From Branchiostoma floridae (Eukaryota > Chordata > Leptocardii > Amphioxiformes > Branchiostomatidae), in NCBI RefSeq assembly GCF_000003815.2, contig NC_049990.1, positions 18,066,020 to 18,130,019 of the forward strand: DNA of 64,000 nt, given 5' to 3'. The translations under genes were made by a program, and so were the position numbers. Positions 34,970 through 46,128 of the stretch are shown here, piece by piece. The notes beneath the pieces are model-generated. The model was not told the DNA's origin. It ran no database searches and saw only the letters and a list, made by a program, of their open reading frames with translations. The first letter of the stretch is position 1; each line of letters starts with the position of its first letter.

Positions 34970-37900
34970 CTAGTGGACAGGAGTGGGGCTGTCACCTGCA
35001 TCCTCCCTGCGGCCCCTCTGTCTGCGCAGCTGCACCTGTAACAACAAAAACACAGATGATGAAACTATAGAGAAGGCTCTGCCCTAGAGGCATTACCAAA
35101 CTATACAGTTTACCATAGAAAAATCATACAACTGTAACAATTGCAACTAACATGAATATGACATTCTGTGAAGCTACATGATATGTACTGGCCAAAACTG
35201 TGTTGATTTTTTACGCTCACACAGTATGGTAATATGTATACTTCAGTCTAATAGACCGTGTTTGACTGTGTCTTGCAAATTTTTAACTTTCCTTCAACAG
35301 ATTGTTTAAGACATAACACCAAATTTTCCTCTAAAAGGCTGAAGGGGTCAAGGTAAATACCATAAATGTCATCTGGCCTCTAGATATACAACAAATTTGC
35401 TTCGCCCTAATGGTGCTTAGAGCTATATGGTCAAAGCCAAGGCCCAGCCAGGATGTTTTGTGTATTTTGTTGTCTTTTTATTTATTCATTTATTTATTGA
35501 TCTTTATGGTAGTCCCTTCAGTTAACGTAGTAACTGATTTCCAAGGGAGCCCTATAACAATAATAATAACTCAGAGTACAAAAAATAACTACTAACATAG
35601 GATTGAACATAACAAAGCAATAATCCAATTCGGATTTGTAAATCATACAAGCAACTTAGGAAAACTCAAAAGAATAACAACTCATACTTAATAACAAAAA
35701 CAACTCAAGATCACAAACTCATAAGGTCATTGGGTCTTTTATATTATATTCACCTATTTCACACTTCCCAGAATCCTTTGCTTCAGGGATTCAGTTCCAG
35801 AACCTCAAAGAAAGGGATTCTGCAAATTCTAGAAAGCTACCCGACAGGGCCTCAGTTTGGAAATGTGACGGAAGCATTTGATGAGAAGAAAACACCCCAC
35901 CTGCAGCTGCAGCTTGTTAGTGAAGAACATACTCTTCCAGCCCACATCTTTAGCCAGGTCTCGCATCTCCTCTGTCACGTTCTCACAGTGGCGCTCGTAC
36001 ACGTGCTCCCACAGCTCGTCCGAGTTACAGATCTGGGATATAGTAAAAGTCAAAGATGTAAGGATAATGGTGTATTCATCAACATTGTGTTATACTTGAT
36101 CAACTAGTTAAAGCAAATTTTGGACGAGGGCGCTGATTGGTCCCTACACATGAGCAAATCAAGCAATGGGTTCTTCAAGCGTTCATTCAAACAGGCATTC
36201 CAACACCAGAAACGGCCCTCCGTCCACTTGCGGGAGGGCCTGCTGTCATCGAACGAGCGCTCTAGAACCCATTCCTTAATTCCCTCTTTAACTGACGTTA
36301 CCACCAAATGTATTTTCTTGTTAGATCAGTTCAGTCCTACCTCTCTGAACAGCTTGTTGGTCTGTGGCTGATTTGATTGACACATGTCTCACCTCTCTGA
36401 ACAGCTTGTTGGTCTGTGCCTGATTTGATTGACACATGTCTCACCTCTCTGAACAGCTTGTTGGTCTGTGCCTGATTTGATTGACACATGTCTTACCTCT
36501 CTGAACAGCTTGTTGGTCTGTGCCAGCTGAGAGATGTCCTCCAGCTCCAGGTACGACACCAGGAAGATCAGCATGGGCTTCGGCACACGTGTGATGAAAT
36601 CAACGTGCCCGCGGCACAACCCCAGGGCATGTTCCAGCGTAGGCTCTCCGAACACCCTCCGCACATCCCCTACAAACAACAACATCAACAGTCATTCATG
36701 TGGTTCCAAACAAGGGCTGGCTCCAGCTTCAAGTTTTTGTCTATCTAATCATCTATTTAGTGAATTTTCAGAAGCATTTCTTTCTAATTTGTTGTTGAAT
36801 CTATCATTTTACTACTAGTAGGCTCATGTCAATATATCATGTTATATCATGTATCAGACTAAGTATTTTTCCAAGCAAGCCTAGCCTGAGTACCAGACTG
36901 CTGTGCTATTATGTATAATAGTGACTGTCGCTAATCATTTCGGCCCGGGAAACATCTAATGCTTCGCCACCAAACACAGCACGCGGGCCCTCTGATCTTA
37001 GACTGGGTGACAATTAGCTGTTGGTGCCAATAGAGGTCAGGCACCAGCTCTATATGGGCTTGTGACCTTTTGGGGTGAAAGGGCTATAGTTTAGTGCAAA
37101 AGGGCTATAGTTTATAGCAAGGGTCTACTATCCAGGCTAAAGCAAGCCATGTTCCAACAGAGGGTCTTTTATATGATAGTATATTGCTAAACCACAGAGA
37201 ATCTCCTTGTACTTTCAAGTGAGTTACAAAGGGTGTGTGGCCTGTTTCCCTATTATACGTCGCTACCCTCCGAAATACAATGGCGTTTTCCCTAGAAACC
37301 GCAAGGTGGCAGTTCTTCACAGTAAGAGCAAACACAACATCCGGGCACTGACCCTCCCATCATCCTCTTTCCCGAAACTGCCCTTCTTCGAAGTGGTTTG
37401 TGGTATCGTTTTGTCTCTCGCTTCGGTGGTATTTTCCTACCTTAGCGGGACATTTTCTGTCCTTTTTAGTTCACAGTAGGTTCTTGAGACTTCATAGTCT
37501 CTTTAGGTCGCTTTTGTGACTTTGGAACTGTTGTTTTGCATCACTATTCACCTTTTGCTGTTTTCTTTCACAGCGTTTCTTTTCAGGCTCACGTGCTAGA
37601 CGGACATGTTCGAACATGCCCTGTTCTTCGTGTCTAGCGGTGATGATCAAAGTGATGATCCCAACCACGTCTACGGACCATGGTTGGAATCTGTACCCTC
37701 CTGTATCTTTGTGCAGGCAGGGAGGCGTGACCCCTCCCACTGGCTGGGTTGTCACGCCTGAGTCTTACGCAATCCTCTGTCCTTCGTGGCAGCAGGTTTT
37801 CTGCGAGCAGTACCAGTGCTTGTCCGCCGCCACTTTGTTGCCGGCAGGCCTTCTTGAAGCACCCCCGCTGTTTTCCTATTACAGCGGGGCCAGGTACTGG

Positions 37901-40900
37901 GGTTTTTATGACCCAATCCCCTGTTGAACACTTGTATTGGAACGTGTTCACGAAGTTTAGCCGTCTCATGACTGACTTGAGACCGGCATTAGTTCAGTCC
38001 CGTCAGTTTCACGTGGTTCACGTGCGTGGGTTTTTTCGTTTCAGACGATAAACGTTCGAGGCGCGCTTTGCGTCCTCCACGTTATAAGCCCAGTTGCCCA
38101 CTGAGAACATACTCAGGGGTGTGGTACACGGAGGCCAAGGACCAGTCGGTCATGCGCCTCCTCCAGATTCGGAAATGTTTTCCGAGAATGTGGAGTACTC
38201 CGGTGCTATTACTGAACAGGTAAGTAGTCAGACTTTTCTGTACTGGAGAGGCCTTTCACTTTCCTTTTAGACCTCACCAAACCTGAACACAGGGAATGTT
38301 GTTTTCCCCTGGAGTTCTGGGTTGGTTTATGAAGAAAGGCTTCACACCTGGAACGAGGATTTCCTCGCTGATAAACCGTATCTTTTGACGGTTCCCAGGT
38401 GTAGGCGGTCTCCGCCTCATCTCATAGCCGGTATTGAAAGCGAAATGGCGGTCTGTGTAACAGACTTTTTTAGCTATGCATGCCGCATAGCATGACGATT
38501 CGCTCCGGCTTAAACAATAAAGGCACTGCTTTGCAGGCCTTACAGTCCTTTTTGAAGGTCATTGACCTCTGGCAACCTCATTGACTCGTTCATGAGGATG
38601 GATTTCCTTGCGAACAGGCAAGGGCCATGAATGACAGGTAGGACCACGAATGGCCACCTGAATTTTGCGGGACATTTGAACGTTTGGGGTTTTGCCCCCA
38701 TGTCACCCAAATCAGACGCTTCGTGCATGATTGGGTTAAAAATAGGTTCTTGTGTCTGGCTAACTACAGTCAAAGACACAAATGATCACCTGACCAAAGC
38801 TAGCTGTAGCTAGTTTTGGGGACTTGCTATTCCCCAGAGGATAGCAGTCCGTAAGGCACCCAAGACGCCGATCGACAGGACTGGTATAACAGTCCGTTGG
38901 CCACAGTAACGCCTAACCGTTTGGTTTTTGGGCGTGGCTGCGGGGAGAAATCCCTTTCCTTCCGTGGCTGCTACAGGCCGGAAGGGTGTAAGGGACACCG
39001 CAGTTGGTAGGCAATAAGTAATTGCCTCGCCTCTTGTGCTTGAGCACAGGTCGCTCTTTGTGTGTGGTACCTTGCTGCCCCAGCTACAAGTAGATTTGAG
39101 GGATTTCTTGTTCCCTCTTGTGGACAAACATCTGTTCAGACCCTTGGGTACTGGGCGTTGTGTTGTCAGCTCGAGATGGACCGTTGTTTCATCTCTCAAG
39201 GCGACTCCGTCTTTTTGTCCCTCCAGAGGAGGTGACAGGGCCAGAAGTATGACTTGTGGCTTGTTTTTGCTTCAGCGGAATTGGGATCTCCTTAGAGAAT
39301 CCTCCAATCGGGGACCAATTTTTGGCCCCGTTTTTGGTTTTATGGTTCCAAAGAAAGATGGAACTTGGCGTCTAGTCATAGTTTCAGACCTCTGAAACAG
39401 TAGGGTGTTTTCAGAACACGTGAACTGGAGAACATCAAGGACGTGATGTCCCTCCTAAGTGGGGATGACTGGTTTGGTATACCTGGACATCAAGGTTGCC
39501 TTTTTATTATCACACCAGTCACTTAGAAACTCCTGTTGTTTCTTTTCAGAAACAGTTGGGGAGTTTTTCAAGTAAAGTGTCCCAGGGCCCTCTGGCGCTC
39601 CTAGGACATATGCGGTTTTTAAACCAGTAGTTGGTGCCATCCGATTCAAAGGGATTCGGATAGTTTTTGTCTGGATGACTTGCTGAATCAGGCTCGTCTC
39701 GGGCAAAGCGTCTCCAGTACCTGCAAACGTGTTCGTTGTATGACGCATGATGTGGGTTTCCTGATCTTTTGGGAAAGTCCCAATTGATCTCAACCCAGCA
39801 GTTATCTTCCTGGATGGAAGTAAATCATTTGTCTTCTTATGACCTTATCTCTTCCTCAAGAGAAAAAGGTGAAGGTTTACAAGACTTGTACCTTCTTGCC
39901 TCATGTGTCTCTTTGGCACTTTGCCGAAGTGATAGGGCGCATGGATGTAGCGTCAGCGGTGGTCTTACATGCTACGCTCTTTCACTGGAGCTTGTAGAAT
40001 GGTCTAAACGAGGCTCTGAAAGAGACTCGTCTGTGGGACACCGAAGTTGTGTTGTCCCCAGAAGCTCCCTCGGGACTAGCTACCGGGTCAACTTGCTTGC
40101 CACGGTGGAGTAGTCGAGACTTTTGGGCGAGTCCGGTAGTTTAACTATCACAACGGACGACTCGCTTCAAGTCCGAGGAGCAGTTTTGCGGTGGACGCAG
40201 GACGAGAAAACGGTTCCTCTCTTCAAGAGAGAGACACGTATTAGCGAGCTATTTTTAGAGCTCGCTACAACGTTTACTCGACCAAACCTGCTTTGCAAGC
40301 AACAGTCAAGTCCACCTCAGGCTTATACATACGTCAGCAGTGGCGCACAGATGTAGGCAAGGAAGTTGTTTTGCCAACTTCTATGCCAGACAGCCATAGC
40401 TTTGTGGTAGTGTGCCTCTTTAGGCAAGGGTTTGGTGTTTTCATCGGAACCCTTGCTGGGTCCGATTTCCGAGGCCGACTTGGCGCCCAGAGTGTTTCCA
40501 AGACCAAAACCAGTGGAGTTTTTCGCCCACTCCTTTTCCGCCAAGCGTATGCTTCAGTTCTACCAAAGGTCGATCTGTTCGCATCCAGGCTGAAATACAG
40601 CTGCGTTTGGCACTCTGTGCCTAGAACCAGAGGCGTGGAAGATCGACACTTTAAGTTGCAGGGGACAACTTGAGAGTGTACGGGATTCCACCTTTCTGCC
40701 TCCTCTCGAGTTATACGTTCTTATGAGAAATTTGCCTCGATCAGGCGAAATCTATGGCCATAGCTTTGGCCATCTCAACCGTGCTTTCTGTTCCTACAGG
40801 AACTCTGGTTTGAGATCTACTGTCTTTTCCAATGGAACAAGACGGTGTTCCTCTTCCGGGTCAGAGGAAGTTCATCCTCGTTTGAGGTTACTCAGACCAA

Positions 40901-43900
40901 CAGCCCGGATAGTGTCAGACAAGCTCTGATCACTGCGGGTTTGTCGTCTGAGGCGCGCCGGCGGCACCTGTAGCGTGTGCTGCGCCGCAAGACTGTGTTC
41001 ACAGAAACAGTATCAGGCAGCCTGGAGTGCGAGACTAGGGCATTGGATCCGTCTAAGGCGACGGCCATGGAGGTCACTGATTACCTCTTGTGCCTTAATC
41101 AAGGGGGTCTTTTTTATAAGACCATAAATGTTCATGGCTCTGCGATTTTCTCAACTCGTCTGATCACAGACGGAGTCCAGTCAGAACAACACTGGTCTGA
41201 CTGGAGAGCCTTTAACTCTAAGCGGGTGTATTAAGCATACACGCGTGACCCTCCAAGACTGAGGTACTTAGTCTTGGGACGTGGGTACGATTCTGAGATT
41301 CCTTCAGACTTGGGAGCCATTAGGTCCCTGAATTTGAAACAGCTCTCGCTTAAGCCAATCTTGCAATTGATGGCTTTGTAATCTGCTGACAGATGTTGGA
41401 CTTCGGCGTCCTTGTATCTCATGCTGTACGAGAGTTTGTTTCCAGAGTTGTTTTGTTCTTATGGAACTAACAAATCTGATAGGCTGACTCAGCCTTACAG
41501 AGAGATCGTTGTTCGATTGCACCCAGATCTTAGAGAGATCTTGTGTGGTGAGACATATCTTACCTAAGGAGAAGTCACTCCTTTCCTAAGATCTTAGTGA
41601 GATCTTATGTGTGGTGAGGCATTTCTTACCTAAGGAGAAGTCAATCTCCTATCAGACTAAGGGGTTTCTTCTTTAAGGCTGATAACCCAGTGGTGTCGGC
41701 CTTTTGGGCCAGTTGGCTGAAAGATGTTGGATCTTTCAGGCTTTGACACCAGTCTATTCAATGCTCATCCTCACCACAGCACTGCTGCTTCTGCATCGGT
41801 TTTTCCTTGAAGGATTTGTGAAAGCTGACAGACTGGGTGTCAGCCAGAACTTTCTAAGTTGTTGTCGGCCAGAGGCCGAGTCCGTTTGGGCAGAGCACAC
41901 TTATCTCAGTTAACTTATAAGTGGCAAGACTGTACCCTTCGGGCACTACAGTCGGTTAGCTCTGCCTTTGCATCCGGCACTTACAGCTGTAAAATTGGGG
42001 GATGAGACAGAAGCATCCTTCGATAGCAGCTGGATGACTCTGGAGGGAGGTGTGACTCTTAGAGGTCTAGTCTCCTGCTCCCATGGGGGCTTGGTGAGGC
42101 CAACAAGGTTTTAACCTTCTTGGTGAGTCTCAGTCTACCTCCTTCTCGCGGCTTTAAAGTCGCCATTGTATTTCGGAGGGTAGCGACGTATAAATGAAAG
42201 TTATCATACCTACCTGGTTAGATAACTACAGTTATACTAGCTACCCGGAGAAATACAATGTCCCACCCTCTTTATTTAGCCCGACCCAGGCTCGAGCGAG
42301 GTAGTTCGACTCGGGACGTTTCGGGAAAAGAGGATGATGGGAGGGTCAGTGCCCGGATGTTGTGTTTGCTCTTACTGTGAAGAACTGCCACCTTGCGGTT
42401 TCTAGGGAAAACGCCATTGTATTTCTCCGGGTAGCTAGTATAACTGTAGTTATCTAACCAGGTAGGTATGATAACTTTCATTTATTCCACAGACCTGATT
42501 ACCCATGGGGTACAATCTGAAACTGTTTAAGTCAAGGGTTAACAGACATCTTTCTTCACAAGACAGTATTGTAACCCAAAATCTCTGTGTGGCTCCACGA
42601 GCCTTGTTTTGCGGTGAACTCTAAGTAAATAAAAAAGATTTAGAACTAAAGTAGCTGACCTTGGATCACTTCGTCATTCAGGAAGTCATCGTGTGATTCT
42701 CTGGTCTCCCCTGGGAAACACCTGCGCTCATCCCCCTTCCTCAGAGTGATCCTCCACCAGCGCCAGACAACCTGCACAGGGAGGCAATTAAGCCAATTAA
42801 TTGCACAATAGATAATCGCACACTTCTGTTAATTGCACGGAATCCAATATACCGTGATGGTGTGGTCCAGCTAAATAACTTTGCTTTGTTGCACCATTCG
42901 GATAATTACACGAAATGCCTTGGCAAATGGGGTGTGCAATTAAGCGGTTTCTACTGTAGCTGATATTGATAACAATTGAATGGTTATCGTCAATGTCTGT
43001 TTAGAGGCCAGCTATGAATTTTTCTTATCAGAAAGCCCTCCCATCTCTGTCAATATATGTGCTGAGAATGCAAAATTAAAACATCAAAATGCAAAATTTG
43101 ATAGAATGCAGCCACACTCCTATTGGTGGATAACTGCCATTCTCTCATTGATTGAACCACTAATTGCCATTCTCTCATTGGTTGAACTGCTAATTAAGTT
43201 GGTCAGTCAGGGTTCAACGTCTATGTCCAGCCACCCATAGTGTTATATATTTTTGCTGAAACTAGTGAAAGTCGCAATTGGGAAAAATAACTTTTGGCAT
43301 ACACTATATCTAATATTTGACATATTGTATATTTTGCAATGTTTTGTTTTCTTTTGAAATATCCCTGGGCAAAATTTGTCAATATGACCAATGAATTACC
43401 TCACCTACTGAAATATCCCACAGATGACCTTGGAATGTCATTGTCAGTGACCTTCAAGACCCCCCCCCCCCCATTTCAGTGCTCTTCACTTAAGTACGTT
43501 ATAAAACATTGCTAGTACATGTAATAGGTTTATACCGTCATAAATCTTTGTCACTGACTCAGTCTACATTACAATACTTTGTATGAAGTTGTCATTGTTT
43601 ACAAGAACCTTGTAATGCGTTGTACACTTCTAAATGTACAAATAAACAGGTCCCACGATTATTGAGCAATTGTATGTGACTTTAAACTTGCATCATCAAA
43701 ATATCCCTGGCAGGACTGAACATAACATTGTCCCAAAGAGTTAATCAGAATATTACAGCATTATGGTGCCTGATTTCAGCACTAATTTATTATTGGGTGT
43801 GTAGCAATGGTAAACAAAGAGGGTTTTTTGGCCTTTGTAGGCTATAAGTATGAGGTCACAATGACATTGTTGCATTGCCTTTCTAAGGTATATTCTCCAT

Positions 43901-46128
43901 ATTGGAGAATTTCCATGCACCTCAACTGGGGGTCTGCATGCCCATTTCTGTTTGGCATAGGCGGACCATTTTGATTTCCCGTAATTTATAGAAAATAATT
44001 TTGCGTAATTGCCTTCCTTGATTTCAGCTTAATACTCAGGGGGTTCTGAATTCAACGTAGATTATTGTTGTAAACCCCCGTGCAGACCCTCTCAAGTTGA
44101 AATGGACATGCCCTAGAACCAGTCAAGACTGGATACCAAGAACGTTCAGAAAAGACATCCTGACACCCATTCAATATCACTGTACCATGTGCAAGATCAA
44201 TTTCGCGAACCCAATTCTTTTGTCTGAGAATGGATGACGTTGCGTTTTAATTGTTGTATTTTAGAAACTGTGGGTGGAGTAGCGTTCTTAGATTTCGGTC
44301 GTTTGACGTCCGTGCCTACAATCGGGATCGGCCATTTTATGTCGAACAGCGAAATTTGTGCCCATTCGCAGGTGCGGCGTTCAACCTGTTCAAACATTTG
44401 AAATAAACAAGAGTTGAGTTAAGGAATTGGAAGCGTCCAGACGTGTTTTATTGTTGTCTGTTTGTACTTCTTAGCTAATACATCACTCTCTCCATGACAA
44501 ACTCTGATCTTACACTCTTAGCTGTATTCCCAAAGAACCAAGGAAGAACATTGGGATGTACAGTGGCTCTTGTTCTTCCCCAGTAACATCAAAGAGTGGA
44601 ATGAACTTGAGCCTTATGTGGCGGAGTCCCTCTCCCAGTTCAAAACTGAGCTGGGATGGGCTGCATTGAGCTGCCCCCTGTCCCTTGTACATTATAAATA
44701 GTAAATAGGTGTGACTAATTAACAACACTAAATTCACCTGTCCTGTCTTTTTGCATATGTCTACGTCTTTCCCCGTTCTTACCCTTTATTTGCATTAGTC
44801 TTACTAACACTGGTCATTGCACAGCTGCTGATAATTTTTTGCGGGCTAAGCAGTAACAAAGATGATATGGTATAACTATAAACATGTATACAGCATCTTC
44901 CCTTGTTTTCACACCAAACAAGACAGGAAATTCCTGCTTTGGTCAAGTGCAGTGGTGTGCCAGGAGAGAAGCACTTCTCGAAAACACCTGCTAACACTTG
45001 AATACATAATACATGAAGTTTATATACCACACAAGACATCATCCTCCAGTTGACCTTTTCAACAAAGGAGACTTAATAACTGCCGACATGTCGGACAAAC
45101 ATTGCAACATCAATCATGCAAGAGCTATCCTAAGACTAATGTCAACGCAACAATAAGAAGGCTTTGATTGTAATGTCATGAATGTTGACCCTTTTTTGTT
45201 GACCCTGATTACCATGGCAACAAGCTGAAATGGTAAAGACAAAACACCATATATATAAATAGCCATATAAACAGCAAAGAATAAAACCCTAAATAAACAA
45301 GGCACTGGACTTCCTGTTTACAATAGCCATGAAAAAATGATGTCAGGTTTAGCTCTCAACATCAAAATAAGTAAATAAAAAAGGTGTGTTTTGGAGTTTG
45401 GTGTGACAAGAAACTAATTGAGGGATTTGTGTCGGACAATCTGGGGGGTAGCTTTTGAGGTCTCGGAATGTATGGTAAATCTCAACAAGTGAAAACAAAA
45501 CAATTTATTCAAACTAAAACAAAGATAGGCGTATTTGCAGAATACTACTAGTGTGCCCAACCTAGAAACTGCAAGAAGCATTTGAAGCCAGACAATCCGG
45601 GAGGTTAGCTTTTGAGGTCTCAACTTTCAAAACACTCTTAGTTTAACTTTGAACAGGTGCATGGACCTCATACGCAGTTGAACTTAAAAATCAATAATAA
45701 ACCATAATGATTAAGACAAAAATCAATCAGTTATCCATTTAGACAACTATTTCAACTTCCATGTTGAAGTTTCTAGCATTGATGTAAGTATTCAAGCTTG
45801 CCTTAAGAATAGAATTCCGTTGTTCTCCGTGATCATGAATGCGTACCAGATCACGTACGCACTTTGTTTTGGTTTTCGAACTTCCGTAGGCGGGAATGAA
45901 AGGGGGGAGGGCGATCATCGATCGGTGTGATCTACGGCCAAACTTGAGCGCTTACGCCGAAGACTGCGTCTCAAAAACACACCACTGTGGTCCAAAGATC
46001 TTTAGAAGTGCACTCACCTCCTTAGTGGTGATAAGGAGCTGGCAGTAGTCCTTGGAAGGCGCGGGAGCTTGGTCTGCTATCTCCAGCAGCACTCCATCTC
46101 TCACTAAGGACGCCATACTGGTTGCCAT
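34970..46128 (-). CDS. FBXO36: F-box only protein 36
   Basis: Five exons on the - strand: 46128-46018, 42771-42660, 36669-36497, 36032-35901, 35035-34970. They sum to 594 bases (197 residues; human 188). The N terminus holds APAPSKDYCQLLITTKE, then WRWWRITLRKG. The F-box lies in exon 3: PMLIFLVSYLELEDISQLAQ...NKLFRE. Exon 4 holds SDELWEHVYERHC and ends MFFTNKLQLQ, as in vertebrates. The last exon gives a short basic tail. F-box proteins recruit substrates to the SKP1-CUL1 ubiquitin ligase; the substrates of FBXO36 are unknown. The start is the first ATG (46128); a second in-frame ATG lies 12 bases inside. The donor of exon 3 is part of a four-copy tandem array. Intron 2 (6 kb) holds a DIRS-like retroelement. 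Confidence 0.92.
35475..35730 (-). mobile_element. LINE 3' end remnant in FBXO36 intron 4
   Basis: TTTATTTATTCATTTATTTA opens the segment, then CTTTATGGTAGTCCCTTCAG and further A-rich text. No coding remnant is seen. Confidence 0.35.
36341..36524 (-). repeat. 52-bp tandem array spanning the FBXO36 exon 3 end and its splice donor
   Basis: Four copies of a 52-bp unit start at 36341, 36393, 36445 and 36497 (+ strand coordinates). The 36497 copy is the true 3' end of FBXO36 exon 3. On the - strand each unit reads AACAAGCTGTTCAGAGAG followed by GTAAGACATG, GTGAGACATG or, in the outermost copy, GTAGG, so each carries a plausible splice donor. About 28 bases of each unit are coding in origin and 24 intronic. 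Because 52 is not a multiple of three, use of a later donor would change frame. Confidence 0.95.
37253..37380 (+). repeat. Left inverted terminal repeat of the DIRS-like element
   Basis: It starts TTATACGTCGCTACCC and runs through TCTTTCCCGAAAC. The segment 37275-37380 matches the complement of about 42310-42425. Confidence 0.8.
42150..42484 (+). repeat. Internal complementary region and right inverted repeat of the DIRS-like element
   Basis: About 42160-42187 is the complement of the left terminus. About 42186-42258 is the complement of the right terminus at 42413-42484, so the two also form a 72-bp-arm hairpin. The remainder holds the right inverted terminal repeat. Confidence 0.78.
42501..42625 (+). 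mobile_element. Possible LINE reverse transcriptase C-terminal remnant
   Basis: A short frame reads YNLKLFKSRVNRHLSSQ, which resembles the conserved tail of non-LTR retrotransposon polyproteins (F-K-S-R-V-x-x-H-L). It directly follows the DIRS-like element. Only this motif supports the call. Confidence 0.4.
43913..44110. mobile_element. Foldback element in FBXO36 intron 1
   Basis: The left ATGCACCTCAACTGGGGGTC and its near complement GACCCTCTCAAGTTGAAATG pair imperfectly. Confidence 0.5.
45428..45640 (+). repeat. Pair of direct repeats in FBXO36 intron 1
   Basis: GTAGCTTTTGAGGTCTCGGA near 45450 and TTAGCTTTTGAGGTCTCAAC near 45605, each preceded by GACAATC(C/T)GGG, lie about 160 bases apart. 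Confidence 0.6.

Larger units (their letters stand above)
37253..42484 (+). mobile_element. Degenerate DIRS-like (tyrosine recombinase) retroelement in FBXO36 intron 2
   Basis: The element is about 5.2 kb and runs antisense to FBXO36. The left end (37253-37380) and right end (about 42310-42484) are inverted repeats sharing GCGTTTTCCCTAGAAACCGC and flanking sequence. An internal block at about 42150-42260 holds the complement of the left terminus (ending CGACGTATAA) joined to the complement of the right terminus (starting ATGAAAGTTATC). That is the internal complementary region used by DIRS elements to close a circular intermediate. A reverse transcriptase segment is seen at 39328-39500 (GFMVPKKDGTWRLVI, then ENIKDVMSLLSGDDW). 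Downstream frames to 41900 are probably RNase H and recombinase remnants, which I infer from position only. Many frameshifts and stops show it is dead. Confidence 0.75.
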
